A DNA stretch of 64,000 bases from Paramacrobiotus metropolitanus (lineage: Eukaryota > Tardigrada > Eutardigrada > Parachela > Macrobiotidae), in assembly GCF_019649055.1 (NCBI RefSeq), contig NW_026570262.1:372001-436000 (forward strand), read 5' to 3'. The notes under the pieces were generated by a model. It searched no databases, had not been told where the DNA came from, and saw nothing but the letters and a program-made list of their open reading frames with translations. This document shows, one piece after another, positions 23,782 to 36,905 of this stretch (positions are counted from its first letter, which is position 1; the number at the start of each line of letters is the position of its first letter). Made by a program: the position numbers and the translations under genes.

Positions 23782-26700
23782 TTAGGATGATTTTAAAACC
23801 TTCAGCTGGAATAGAACAATTTTTGCTGGTTACGGGCGTTTAGGTTTACATGATCACAAATACGCTGACCTTAAACGGCTCAGTGGAGACTGTTAGTCCG
23901 CTGGTATTGCTCAGACTGAACGCCGTGATTTGCCAAGTCGTGATTGCATCTGGCACTTTACGCTCCAATTTAACATCGCCGTTTGCGCTACCGAAAACAA
24001 TATATCCATTACTGCATCACAGTCATTATTGAAGCGAGCCACATTCAAGTGGCCGACTTACTCGGCCCAAGCGGTCTCGAAGAGGAAACTCTGACGGAAG
24101 TCTTTCCGTGTCTGAGCCGATTGCTGCAATCCGGAGTCAAACGGAGACGCTGACCCGTAACCGCTTCCATACGATGCCGACGAATACCCCGCATAGGAAT
24201 CGTAGGATCCTCCTCCACTACCAAATCCGAATCCTTGGTTGTTTCCGAAACTGGACGAATAGTAATCTTGGGCTCGTGGAATGGATGTCGTGGACAGCTT
24301 TGTGTTCGTCAGAAGAAATTGCTGTACCCGACCAGAATCGATTGCTTTCTGCGATAGGCAAACAGCTTTCGTTGCAAAGTATTAACAGTTCGTTTAAGGT
24401 AAATGCTTTGTGGTGTATAAAGTGCACCAAGTCGCGGTATACCGTAAAGTAGTCTTCAACGGACAGCATATAACTCGGCTGCATTCTTTGTTGAGGTTTC
24501 GGCTTGGTATCCAACTAAAAAATCCCCAGAAAAGGAGAATCGGAAGGTCTGATGTAATTTAATTTTAAAAGATACATACAACATTTTGAGTAATGTCGTT
24601 GCCGGATTTCAGCAGCAGCATGCTTTCGTCCACTGCAAGAAATGCCATGAACGCAGAAGGACTACTGTGAGCTCGTATGGAGATCTCCGCTCCCGGTTCC
24701 GCATAAGATAAACCATTTTTTGCTTGCGCAGATAGCGTGACCTATTCATCACTGTAATGTAGTATCTTAAACTGCAAATAATATCAGTGTACACCTACAT
24801 TTTCTTGTGTGTCGTTGGCAACGGAAAGTGCCTTAATATTCCCCACCAGTTCACCGTCACTTCCCACGTAGTACGCAATGAGTCGTCCCGACGCACCCAT
24901 CGCAGTGACAATCGGCACGGATACTCTAACGTATTGACCGGATCGTGAAATCGAATCACTCCATAGGAAGCTGGCATTAGAACTTGACAGCACCTAAACA
25001 AAACCACATGACATAGCTACAGATTGCACCCCGAATTGCTTTGTATGAAAACCATATTCACTGGAGCCATACCAGGATGTGAATATTTTGTTCGGTCCTT
25101 GTCGTAGTATTAATAGCGAACTCTGCCAATTTGTCAGCCCGCAGATCGCTCGTGACCTGACTGATCTCTAGGAAACTACCGCTCGGGGACTGTTTGGCAA
25201 AGAGAATTATCGCTTGCGATGTTGCTTCGTAAAACACTGCTATAGTCATGGCTGCTGCGTTCTTCCAAGTCGGAAAAGTGGCATTAATGGTCCCATCAAC
25301 GGCCACTTCCAATAAGTGCTGATCAGGAAGAGGGGAACAGCCCACACCGCCGGGACTGTAGGAGTAGCCCGATCCAGTCATACCGAAGCCAAAATTGCGG
25401 TTATAACCGTAACCGCCACCACCGTAGCTGCTACTGCCATAGCTGCCACCGTACGGCGACGGGTACGTCTGCCCCAGGCAACGTACAGTGCCGTGCGATG
25501 ATATAGCCGTTGAGTGGCCTTCAGAATAAGAATAACCCATCACACCCACTAAGACTTTTTTGGTGCTGGGAGGTGGTGGACGACCGTCCCAGCCGGTGAG
25601 GGTAGCCTCGAAGAAGTACGGATACCCAGGCATGAACGTCTTTGTGTCCGCTTGGTGAATGATATTGTACGCTTGGGTTTTGACCGATACAGTAGCGGGC
25701 GTAGCGTTCCACTGCTGACCAGTGGCGGCTTCCGTGAAATTTGCTCGAATAATTATTTTTGATGCATCCGTGAGGTTAGAAAGGAATTGCGCCGGGACGG
25801 AGATCGATGCCGTACCGTTTTTGTCCTGTAAATTTCAACAGCTTTCTTTATCTGTTGGTCACCTTTACCAAAGCTGGTCATACCGCATAAATAGTCTGGT
25901 TCCACACCGGATCATACAGATCCTTCTCCTCGAAGCTTCCATAATTTCCATAACCGCTTACGCGGCGCGGGCGAAGCACCGTTACTTCGAAAGAGCCCTT
26001 GGCAGGTTCTTTAAATGTGTAACTATAAAATTTAATATCCATTGAAGGAGAGACTCACAGGTTTATGAAAAACATGTGGAATTAGGCAGCTTCCATACTT
26101 AGCCACGACCTGGAAACGAAAATCCTCCTGCATCTGTGGGACGATGTAACTTCTCGATGTTACAATTCTGACATCAAATCGCGGCAGAACTGTCAAAAAT
26201 TGAAGCATTTTTTTTCAAGAGCTGTCACTGGAAACGTTAATGTGGTTCAGTATCCATGGAGTATAACTGTAGATACCGAATTCCTCAACGGAGAAGTCTT
26301 TACTGGCCAACAGCCCCAATACTGAATACTGTCTACTGGCATCGTAACCGGCGTTGCAACCTTTGCCATCGTCGTCAATGCTAGAGGCACTTGGATCTGA
26401 ATCACTCGGGCTTTCAGTAGTGCCCAGACCACCACCGAAACCACCACCGTTGATACCAAAGCTGAAACCGATGTATCTTTTCTTTCTGCCATAACCACCG
26501 CCCCCACCGTAACCGCCATCACCATAAGCGCCACTACCGTAGCTGCTACTGCTTCCTCCATAACTACCACCATTGCTAGAATAGCTAGACGTGGCGTAGC
26601 TGGAGGTGACGTAGTTGGGGCAAATAACTTTGACCTACAAGCAGAAAAAAATATGCTTTTCTACAAGACCACTACGCTCTTCTGTTGGTTTCAGTACGCT

Positions 26701-27776
26701 TGTGTTTGCGCGGACCACCCGCACTGTCCAGCTGCCTAGCAGCGGATCCGATGACAATGGCATTTCCCCCGAAAAGTATCCGACAACTGCCGAACAAATT
26801 ACATAAAAATCGATAGTTTAGTAGGGCATAGAAATCAATTCTGTTTGACTGTCAAACCTTGCGAGTCATTTGCGTTACTGTTCATTTGCACAATATTGCG
26901 TTGTGGATCCTGTATAAATATCAAGAATGTGTGAGGCTTTTAATTTTCTGAACGTAAAGGTTTTAAAAAATCAATAATTTCACCAGAATCTGCACGTTAA
27001 AGGGCACGAACAGCGGCCGTAGTTGGCCGTCCACCGATTCCACCGACACGACGCGGAAGCGCACAGTGTCGTTAGCTCTGTACAGCGGCTGATCAGTCTG
27101 TATGAAAACAACGATTGCGCTTGGTTTTCGGTTTTGTCTCTGGCCTCGTCGTCTCGCTGTTGTCGATACTAATGGGGGAAAACCCGGTACGGAACGAGTC
27201 TGATGAGTCCGATCCGTTAAGGACAAACATCAAAGTTTCTTTAGACACTTTGGAAAGGTCACCCACCTAGCGTGGAACAAAACTAGGATAATAGTACGGA
27301 TTTTGCAACTGCTGAAGTAAAATAAGGTACCAAAGTACTGTACTGAAATACTTAATAACTCTTTTGCAAATACAAGTACAGTACTAAATGCACAGTTATA
27401 CAAAAATAGAAGCGAAGATTATTTAGGTACGAACATCGATCTCCAGGTGAGCCAGTTTATTGGCGTGGATGACGGCCGATGCCTCGAACACCGACCATCT
27501 GTCGCCTTTCAAGGACGTGTAAGGCAGTAGATACGAGTATTCAGCACCGTAAGGACCACCATAATTAGAACTCTCGTACGATGTGGCAGGGGGCCTTCCA
27601 ATCAGCGCCATATCGATGCGCACATCCGATGTGGCGTTGAGCACCAGAATGGATACGGGAAACGAACTGTTAGACCGCGCGCTGTTCACTCCAAACATCA
27701 CATATTCAAGGCTTTTTACACTGCCGGTCGTTAAAACCAGCATCAGAGTTGGGAGAGAAATATACACAAATTGCAT
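23782..27776 (-). pseudogene. TEP-like copy A2: frameshifted and truncated before the thioester domain
   Basis: Minus-strand paralogue of A1. Exons: 27776-27435, 27266-26984, 26909-26858, 26786-26698, 26634-26277, 26189-26099, 26022-25884, 25825-25073, 24993-24799, 24741-24580, 24514-24443, 24348-24062, 23987-23870, and a remnant 23805-23782. Exon 2 is 283 nt against 285 in A1, A3, B1 and B2; the two missing bases lie just before the FIQTDQPLY segment and cause an early stop. The last exon begins like exon 14 of the other copies (LKVLKSS) and stops after seven codons. The rest of exon 14, and so the thioester and C-terminal domains, are gone. Exon 5 encodes a Gly/Ser/Tyr-rich insert with RKKR, while the second RKKR site (exon 8) is missing. 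The signal peptide MQFVYISLPTLMLVLTTG is kept. Confidence 0.75.
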
Positions 27777-28749
27777 GATGGACAACATAGAATACACCGA
27801 CAAAAGAGAAACGGGCTACCGGCTGCGGTTTGGATTGACCGTTACAGCGTTATCACCATGCAGAAGCGTGTTGTGAAACTGCACCATACACGCTATAAAT
27901 AGGTCTGACAAATCACTGCGTAATATTCTCATAACAGCTAAAATTACGGGGCAAAATCGCGCCGAAGCTCTCTTCGAGTAGCCGGCAAAACATACATATT
28001 AGCAAGTTAAATTTCAATTGTCAAATGCTAGGAACAACACACTGTATGTGACCGCTCATCAAGATATCACATCCGATAACGTTTACGCTAGTTAAACAGA
28101 AGCTACCATCAATAAAACCGCCTGCCGTGTAAAATGCCGCATGGAAGATGTTGGCCGGTTTTTCAAACGTGCTGTAAGAGTGAACAGTTGTAAGAAGTAT
28201 CACAACAAATGGTAGTCCAATGGCACAGAAATATGAACCGGACATGAGCATGCACATGAACCGGACATAGTGCTATCGTTGTTCGAGGACATCGAATGGA
28301 CGTGCAAAGATCAGTCACCAACGCTAGGTTTCCTGGTTAAAATAAAAGCCCTCGGGCCGATCCTGTTTAGCGCATTTGCCGCATTCGCGTCTTCTTCTCG
28401 CACTCGTATGTACCGGTACATGTTACAAAGTGCATAAACCGTAAACAAGAAGCTGTGCTGTGCTGGCTTTACTCAGCATTTTCGTTCACTGAATATCGCG
28501 TTCATTAACCTGTACCGATCTGACAACGATAGCCGGAGCGCAGTTATTTACTGCAATCAGCAACAACAGTACGAATAGCTACAAAACTTGATAGAAACTG
28601 TTGCAAAATTTGTCGACTGTTCACCGGTGCACTTACGTGCTAAACTTTTAGAATTCTGCACCTTTTGAAGCACTGGATTTCTGACGGCAAGCACTACTCA
28701 TGATTTTAGTAATCTTTGTTTCGTGATTGCTTTTTGTATAGCCGACACA
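27777..28749. promoter_or_regulatory. A2/B2 bidirectional intergenic region
   Basis: 973 bp between divergent start codons, the most compact of the three. It contains the conserved block at 28347-28374, the GTTACAAAG word near 28419, and the sequence CATTAACCTGTACC that marks the empty site of the insertion in A1/B1. No open frame with support. Confidence 0.55.
28347..28374. promoter_or_regulatory. Conserved promoter block, A2/B2
   Basis: Second copy of the AGCCCTCGGGC-x-GATCCTG block described at 14776-14803, about 380 bp upstream of the B2 start. Confidence 0.45.
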
Positions 28750-31700
28750 ATGAACTGCCGGCTCATTGTTGGGCTGTCACTGCTCGCCGGCGCCGCAAAT
28801 GCGCTGAATTATGTAATTTTCGGCTTGAACACTGTCCGATCTAACAGTGTTTTTCCAGTTTCGATATTGGTTGTTAACAGTACATCCGATGTGTACGTTA
28901 ATATGACGCTAACCGGTTATCGAAATTGGTCACCGGTGAATGGCAGTTCCAGTGATGCGGCTCGCCGTTCTGATTTTAATCCCGAAAACAGCAGCTTGTC
29001 GTTCACAACATCAGCTGTCATCCAGGCCAACGTCCTTACGCGGGTCGATATGAAGGTACGTTAAGTGCAAACTGCTTCTTTGAATTATTTAATACTAAGG
29101 AAGTGTTGTAATGCTACCGAATTAAAGTGACAGGAGAATTAGCACTGCAATGAAGATCTTGTATGCGCTTCTTCCCTAAGGTGGGTGACTTCTCAAGCCT
29201 TGCCACGCCAGTTGCATATTTGAGCGTCAGTGTTGCCGACCCGACATACTCTTTCACGGGGTATGTAACACCAGTGGCGTTGGACAATGCAACCATGGGA
29301 ATGCAGAACGCGCCTGTAAAGCGCACTGGCGAACCCCTGTTCCAGATACAAATGGACCAGCCATACTATAAAGCCAAAGATATGGTCCGGTTTCGCGTAT
29401 TGACAGTGGAATCGGTGGAGGACAAACTACAGCCACTGTTCGTTCCTTTAAAAATACAGATTTTGGTAGGTTCACCGTAAGCTTTTGCAGTATCTGCACT
29501 TATGTGTATCGGCAACCTTGCTAATATTCTTTATTGGCTGCAGGATACGCAGCGTAATGTAGTGAAGGAGCTTATTAATGTCAATAATTCCGAAGGTAAG
29601 CATTGAAAACATTACAACCGTTTCGGCTCGAGCCATGGCCTAAAACGACGGAAGGAGAAATGCAATTTCTGTAGTTACCGGGTACTTTGCTGGAGAGATG
29701 CCACTGTCGTCGGATCCACTGAGTGGCACTTGGACGATTCGTGTGGTGAATGATTCCGTTACTGAAGAAATGGTATGTAAATGTTCTGACTCTATTTGAG
29801 TCTGAACAACTGCTCGAATGCAGCAGATTGATCAAAGTGATGGAATACCATGGAATAGAAGTTTTGATGGATCAAAAAAATGTTTAAGTAACACAAAATC
29901 GGTTTGATCGAACCGTCCAAAGAATTCTACTACGCGTCGAATTCGATACAAAAAAGTCATAAACTGAAAATTGTCTGCAAATTATAATCCGTTCGCAGTG
30001 TGCGCATCATAGTATAAATCTGCGTAACTAATTTCGTTATTGCTTTCATGAAGACAGCTGTATTCCACAGGACAAACGGTTCGTTCTGGCCAGCAAAAAC
30101 TTTTCCGTCGTGGAATTCGGTAAATCTTAAATCATAGTGAAATAATTTGCAAGGCGGTTCCATAAGGTTCTGTACTTACCGGTTCCATAAGGTACAGATT
30201 TTTTTCTGCTTTGGCGGGCTGATTGATACAGTAATGATGATTGCAGGGATTCCAAGATTCGATGTCACAATCGTTACTAATAAAATCCACATCGCCCAGT
30301 CGGTTGACGATGAAATTCAGTTTCAGCTTACAGCAAAGTAATTCTAAAAACCAGTAAGTAGTTGCGTCAAAACTGCAATAATGTCATCTTTTTGCAGCTA
30401 CACATCTGGAGAAACTGTCGAAGGGGTCTTTGACATTGCCGTTAGTAGTTGGTATGGTCCATCTTTGAACGGCGACGAAAAAACAGAGTCGACACTATTA
30501 CGCAAGTCGATGCCGACGGTAACGCCGCTAACTTCTTAACAGCGAAAACATATCCTAGCCTTTCTGTGACATGTGAGGTTATTGGACGGAATGGTTGCAG
30601 AATAAAAACGAGACCGTAACGGTTTTGGTACCGCTTAAAGGAGCGTTAGACAACATACCGACATATCTCTATAACGCGTTGACCATTCAAGCAAATTTCA
30701 CTGAATCGGCTACCGGTGTGAAGAAAAGCGCCACCCCGGCCGTCATATCCGTACAAACGGGACCGTACCATGCTGTATTTGAATCCGATACCGGGACGTT
30801 TATTCCTGGATACCCATATCTCCTGAAGGCTACCATAATCGACAGATACGGACGTCCACCACCTCCCATCGGCCGTAAAGCGCAGATTATCGCAACATCG
30901 GCCAATGTCTCGGCTGGTCTGTGGCAGATTGTGCCGCTCAACGGCGATGTAGCCTGCTTAAAGCAATCATTTTTGAGGCGCTACGGATACGATTATCCAG
31001 AAGGCTCCTCCAGCTGGAGCTGGCATGGAGCTGTTTTCGGTCTTCCGCGCATTAGTTGGGGTAAAATTAACGGCTTTGGAATGAACGGGGGAGGCTTTGG
31101 TGGTGGCTTGAACAGTGGCAGCAGAAAGAAACGTGATCTGGGTCCTTTCGTACAATACAGTACCAGCAGCTGTCATTATCTTCCAACTATCCTGTGGGCA
31201 GATGTGGCCGCCGATGGGACACTGAACGTCAGTATACCGACGCCAAAGACAGCCGATGCCATGAATATTTTGGTTTCTTATGATTTCCAAGCAACGAAAG
31301 ACAAGATGGTCTTCGCCAAGCAGTCACCCAGCGGGAGTTTTTTGGATATTACCCCGGTTTCTGTCGATCTGTTTGCGGGCGGTGTGACAGAGTTTGTTAT
31401 TGACACAACGACGCGACTGAATGAAACTATTCAGATTTTGGTACGCCTGCGATATCTATACACCACTCGTTATTCCTGTAAAAACTGTCAGTTTGTGTTT
31501 TTTTATGTAGGTGTTGTCTAATTCAAATGCCAGTTTCCTATGGAGTGACTCGGTTTCCACGCCTGGTCAACGGATTACTGTCTCCGTGCCGCTTACTGAT
31601 GCGATCGGCCCGGTCGGGCGCTTGATTGCGTATTATGTCAGAAAGGACAGTGAAATCGTCGGGAATATCATACCACTGCAAATCACGAATGTTCTTTTGT

Positions 31701-34700
31701 CGGAACAGGTAGGTGGCACTTCCATGCTAATAAATGATGGTTCTCTTAATTAGCAATAGGATGACACTCGTATCTCGTTAAGGCGCAAAATATAAGCGTA
31801 TGTGAAACTTGATAAGTAAAAATATTCCCAAATAGTCAGACATACTCGGGTTCCCGCTTGAGTACATACAAGAGTATTAATTTTGTAAATCGACAGAGCT
31901 CCGACAGTTGTAAAGTTAGAATAATCAAACCGACATCGCAACCGATCACCGGATTTCGTTGTCTAGGTGACTCTGTTCGTAACATCCAAGAACGGTCAAT
32001 CATCTGCTCAACCAGGCGAAAAGGTTACCGTGAAAGCAAAGACCGGTCCATTTTCTACGGTAGCCTTCTTGGCCATAGAGGAGAGGCGGTCGTTATTCAA
32101 GGCAGACAACGATATCAGTGATAGTTTTGTATGTTAATTTAAAATCAATCAAGATTACCGTATTAACATACTTTTCTATGGATTTCCGTAATTTAACTTT
32201 TTTTGCAGATTGGCAAAACTAAAAGAGTTTCGAACGCAAAACCTGGGTATCGGCTTTCGATAGCAGATTATTTTACGGTAACGCACGCTTTTTAGGCGTT
32301 GTACTTGTACTCGTATTTCATTTGATGGTACTAAGCTTGTACTTTGTTTAGCAAGTAAAATTAGGTGACCCTTAATTTGTTTTGAGAAACATAAGATAGA
32401 AAAAACATCATAAGAAATTTCGGATCAGTCAGACAATGCCATCGATGAGAACTGCTGCTTCGGCTAAACACCTAAACCGTTCTGCTGCAGCTGCTAACGC
32501 TAGACTACTAACTGAATGCAAATGTCATAGAACATCGTGTTTGAAAGTAAAACTGAATTGTGTACCTTTCCAGACACCGCTTGATTCCGGCCGAGTGCAG
32601 CACTTTCTTCTGACCAACACCAAAGGTTCCGCGACTGGTCCAGACATTGCCGCACTAGTGTGGTCTCGCGCTCAGGACGCTGGCTGTTCATGCCCCACGG
32701 GGGAATATCGTTACGGCTTTCGTATCAACACTGATGATGAATACTCGTACTGCTCACACTACTGTCAATATCAGGCGAGAGACAGAAGAGTGGATGCTGA
32801 TGGAACAGAACCCAAGTCGTCATCGTTCTCCGGCGATTCCATATCGCAACTGACGCGTCAACACTTCCCACAGAGCTTCCTTTTTGAAACTGCTCTAGCA
32901 GAGTGAGAAAACATCGTCTACTTGAAATTTAATTGTAAAGCAATTAAGTCCATTTTACATACCGTATAATTAAATAGTCCTACCAAAACTACTGTACTAG
33001 GTATTTCTGAATTAAAATGGTGATAAAAATGTCGCTGCTTACTAGTGCAAACGGCGATGTGATTTTGGAGCGCAACGTGCCGGACGCATTAACAACATGG
33101 CGAATTTGGGCGTTCAGCTTGAGCAGCACTGGCGGATTAATTGCGTCGGCGACACCTGTCAAGGTTGACAGAAAAATTCATAACATTTCAACCAGTAACA
33201 TCAAACGTGATCGAACTGGCTGCGTGTTGTTACAGCTTAAGGTTTTCCAACCATTAATTGCCTCTCTGGACCTACCGTACAGCGTTATCCACAACGAAAA
33301 TTTCACAGCCGAAGTCGTCATTTCTAACCACATACCACAGAAGCAAGAATTGACAGTTAACTTAACCACTCGCAAGCCGGACAACACAATCACGACCTTC
33401 ACAAAAAATATTATTTCCCTGCCTAATGACACGATAGCGACGGTATTTACGATCATTTCGGAGCAAATTGGTGAATGGGAACTCGAGGTCACTGTTAAAT
33501 CTGCACTCGCCTCACATCAGTTGAAGAAAACTTTGCTCGTCAAGTCAGAAGGAGTCCAGCAGTTCTACAGCCAGCCAGTACTCATCGATCTCCACAAATC
33601 CAGTGCTTTTGATACAGTGATCCAATTACCAATAGATCCAGCTGATAAGGTCAGCGGATCCGAGAAAGTGACAGTTGCCGTTGTCGGTGACATTCTCGCC
33701 GTCTCCATTAGTAATTTGGATAAACTGATCAGACTTCCGTCTGGAGGTGGAGAACCGAACATGGCAATAGTAGCGTCCAGCGCTACAATGTTAAAACATC
33801 TGCGAAATACCAATCGGACATTGCCTCAAAAGGAGAAAAACTTGGTAAGCAATATTCAGCTGCGTTACCAACAAGCGCTGTCCTATCTGCGCAGTGATCA
33901 TTCGTTCAGTATGTGGGGAGCATCTGACACAAACGGCTCTACATGGTTGACCGCTTATGTCACCAGAGTTTTTGCCGAAACATCCGAGCTACTTCCAAAC
34001 AGCAGCGCTGCAGTTATCAAAAAAGCGGTTCAGTTTTTACTTGATCAGCAAAACAACGATGGCTCGTTTCGCGAAAGCGGAGGAAAGGTCCAAAACAGCT
34101 ATACCGAAAGCGGTGATTCCAAACTCGTATCCTTAACAGCATTCACGGTTCTATCGTTTACGGAATATATCAAGACAGGAAGGGCTGACACCGAAAAACT
34201 GGACGCTTCGATTCAGAAAGCAGTGGAATATTTGGAATCGCACCTGGAAAACGTTAAGAGGGATTCGTACGCTTTAGCGATAACTGCGTATGCATTGGCG
34301 CAGGCTAACAGTTCAAAGAGCTTAGATGCACTGAACCGGTTGAAAGATGTAATGGTCTACGATGTTTCAACTGTGCGCTGGAAGAATATTGCGTCAGCCG
34401 ACGATGACGGGGAAGACAACAGCTATTCGTATTCCACACATGCCAAAGATGTGGAAACCACAGCGTATGCGCTGCTGGCGCATATGGCCAATGGAGATCG
34501 GAACATATCGCTAAAAATCGCTTCCTGGTTGATTTCGAAACAAAATACTGAAGGTGGATTCTTTTCCACAGCGGTACGTATAATCGTTTTCGTATTTTAC
34601 GGTTTCTTCTATACAAACTGCAGCACCGCCGGTTTTTTAGGATACAGCAGTTGCGGTAGAAGCGTTAGCCGAATTTGCCCAGTCCTTCACGGATGCTCCA

Positions 34701-35470
34701 TCGATTCAAATCGATATCACGAATGGCCTTCAGAAGAGCGATATGGCGATCTCGCCGGAAACATCAATGGTTGTGCATTCCTCACAATTTGAACAGAAGC
34801 CTACGGACATCGCGATTCATGCCAGAGGAAGCGGGATAGCTGTCGCTTACATAAGCTGGACATACAATGTACTGCAACCAGTCGAGGGCTGGGCGTTTGA
34901 CCTCAACGTCACTCTATCCCGCACCGGATCCGCCAAGGCTCACCGTCTGAACATCTGCACCAGGTTAGCCGTTTTGAAGCCGGTTGTATGAGCGTATGTG
35001 TTGTAAGAATTTTTGCTTGGATTATAAATCAACGTTTAGCACTTACTCAACAGATACTGGAAAGATGGCGCAAGCAGCCTGACGCTTATGGAGGTCAGTG
35101 CGCTGTCCGGTTACCAGTTTGACGAAGAAGAGGTCAAGCAGCTTCCGCCAGCAGTTAAATCACCGCGAAAAAGCGAGTTGGATAATGAGGGCAGCAAACT
35201 AAATTTGTATTATGAGGAGGTAAGTGCTAACAAGTAAGAATGCTTTTTGCGGTCTGCTGAACGTGCTCAGTCGGGATAAAATGTCAAAGACCAAGATACT
35301 TAGCGAGTGAACTGACTCCGCGCTTTTTTTGCTTGTAGATGACGCCGACTGCCATCTGCTTCAGTTTGACCATGCATCAGACTCACAAAGTGGAGAATTT
35401 GAAAGCCCAAAGCGTAGTAATTTATGATTATTACAATCCCAAAGATCGACGAACGGTTTTCTATTCATAA
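28750..35470 (+). CDS. TEP-like protein B2, complete, thioester residues replaced
   Basis: Complete secreted macroglobulin/TEP-family gene: 17 phase-consistent exons (28750-29055, 29181-29465, 29544-29595, 29675-29772, 30071-30119, 30247-30337, 30398-30518, 30601-31440, 31511-31708, 31967-32128, 32209-32277, 32574-32902, 33046-33163, 33236-34573, 34641-34963, 35054-35219, 35339-35470), 1,558 aa. The start is ATG of MNCRLIVGLSLLAGAANA (signal peptide). Macroglobulin, thioester-like and C-terminal domains are all present. At 33743-33757 the thioester site reads GGGEP (residues ~1076-1080), so both Cys and Gln are lost and no thioester can form. RKKR lies at ~509-512. The large Gly/Tyr insert of exon 5 in A genes is absent (49-nt exon). 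It resembles TEPs and complement-like proteins that work without a thioester, perhaps in binding or as inhibitors; role inferred. Confidence 0.87.
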
Positions 35471-35705
35471 ATGACTTCCAAAGCTTACCATATACAGATA
35501 CCTACATAACGTAGCACTGGCATTTATGTACCTGATACGGCAGCGATACACCCATTCTCCTGGGTGTGAATAACGATACAAAATCGGTATTATATTTATT
35601 GCGACATATGCCTTGGTGCATAATACGTGAATATTCAATCATCTTAAAATGAGATGTTTTGCCCGATTCATAAGAACATAGCTGTATTTGGCGATATCTT
35701 ACCAG

Positions 35706-35711
35706 AATAAA
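35706..35711 (+). terminator. Poly(A) signal candidate for B2
   Basis: AATAAA about 240 bp after the B2 stop in the same context (GATATCTTACCAGAATAAA) as after B1, at nearly the same distance. Confidence 0.45.
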
Positions 35712-35962
35712 AATAGCGAAGCGAAACCTGTGCACTGACATTAATTTTACATGACCACCCACCATGATTGAAATCTAAACTTGTGCACCTACACTTTAGT
35801 AATTTTACAATAGTTTTCCGCTGGTATACGACAAAGGCAAATTGCAGTGGAATCAGTCTCCCCTTGAAAAATTATCCGGAATTTTCGGAGAATCGAATTT
35901 TCAATGATTTGTACAAATTGTATCGGTTCCTTCGATAGGAGTACGCAAAAGATGGGTGTTAA

Positions 35963-36905
35963 AATTAACATTATGGCTGTGTGCACGGGTAAACACGGGT
36001 GTTGGCTGCGTGCACGGGTGGCCTTATTGGGTCCGCACGGGTGCCGGCTGCGTGCACGGAGTTTGGGAGCGGGTGTTGGCTGTGGGCACGGGATTTCTGC
36101 ACGGGCGTTCGCTGCGTGCACGGGTAAATTATTTAATTTTTTAATTTAAATTTAAATGTATATTCTAATTATAATTTTTTTACATAATTACTACTTATGG
36201 AAACTTACTCACTTTACCCATAATTTTTCAACGAAGTACAGTTACAGTAAGTGTAGGACCACTGTAGGTACCTGTACAATACCTAAAGTAAGTACTGCAA
36301 AATTTCCTGTACGTAGCAAGTACTATGTTAACAGCTACTGCTTGTTAGTGCGATATGCGATATCATGAAGTACTTGTAGGTCACAGTAAGAAAAGTCGAA
36401 GACGTGAGAATTGTGTAATATTTTCCATGAGAAAATGTGTAATACGGTACAGCTCGTGGAAGGGCCACTTTCGAGCAGGGTCTGATGCGAACACGTAGTT
36501 GCTTATAAAGCATGCAAATGACACCATTCCCACTTGCATCAAGCCGTGTACAAAAACTCTGAGCCGTAAAACAAAGCATCTGTAAGTTGTGTAACTATTT
36601 CTAAATTATGGCACATGAAAAAAATATGTCAGAAACCGGTCCAAAAACCTGTTATGGTTGAATAAGACCTGGAAACCTATAAATGTTACGACCAAAATTC
36701 GAAAATCATAAAAGAGTTAAAAATTGAAAAAGCCGTGTACAAAGCCAACACCCGTGCGTACCCAAAAAGGTCACCCGTGCACACAGCCAATACCCGTATC
36801 CGAACTCCGTGCCCGCAACCCAACACCCGTGGAGACACCCGTGCACGCAGCCAACACCCGTGTTTCCCCGTGCACGCAGCATCAACCTAAAATTAATGAA
36901 ATAAA
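35963..36905. mobile_element. Non-autonomous DNA transposon, ~155-bp terminal inverted repeats
   Basis: GC-rich arms at about 35972-36126 and 36731-36885 are inverted copies of each other. The outer ~44 bp are almost identical (starting GCTGYGTGCACGGG) and the rest are about 75-80% alike by eye. Each arm is itself made of repeats of a GTGCACGGGTGTTGGCTGC unit. The interior is AT-rich and non-coding. TTAA flanks both ends (35959-35962 and 36906-36909), as in piggyBac-type insertion, but the exact ends are uncertain. The paralogous spacer at about 23155-23190 lacks the element, so it inserted after the units duplicated. Confidence 0.75.

Noticed and set aside
33017-34792. A 591-codon plus-strand open frame with its own ATG that looks like a separate intronless gene
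   Set aside because: It is exons 13 and 14 of B2 read through a 72-bp stop-free intron (33164-33235) and beyond the exon-14 donor. Splice sites match those of A1 and B1. Intron retention is possible but it is not a separate gene.
35970-36885. CRISPR-like array because of repeated GTGCACGGGTGTTGG units
   Set aside because: Units are diverged, spacing is irregular, and the right half is the inverted complement of the left; this is a transposon with repetitive ends in a eukaryotic genome.
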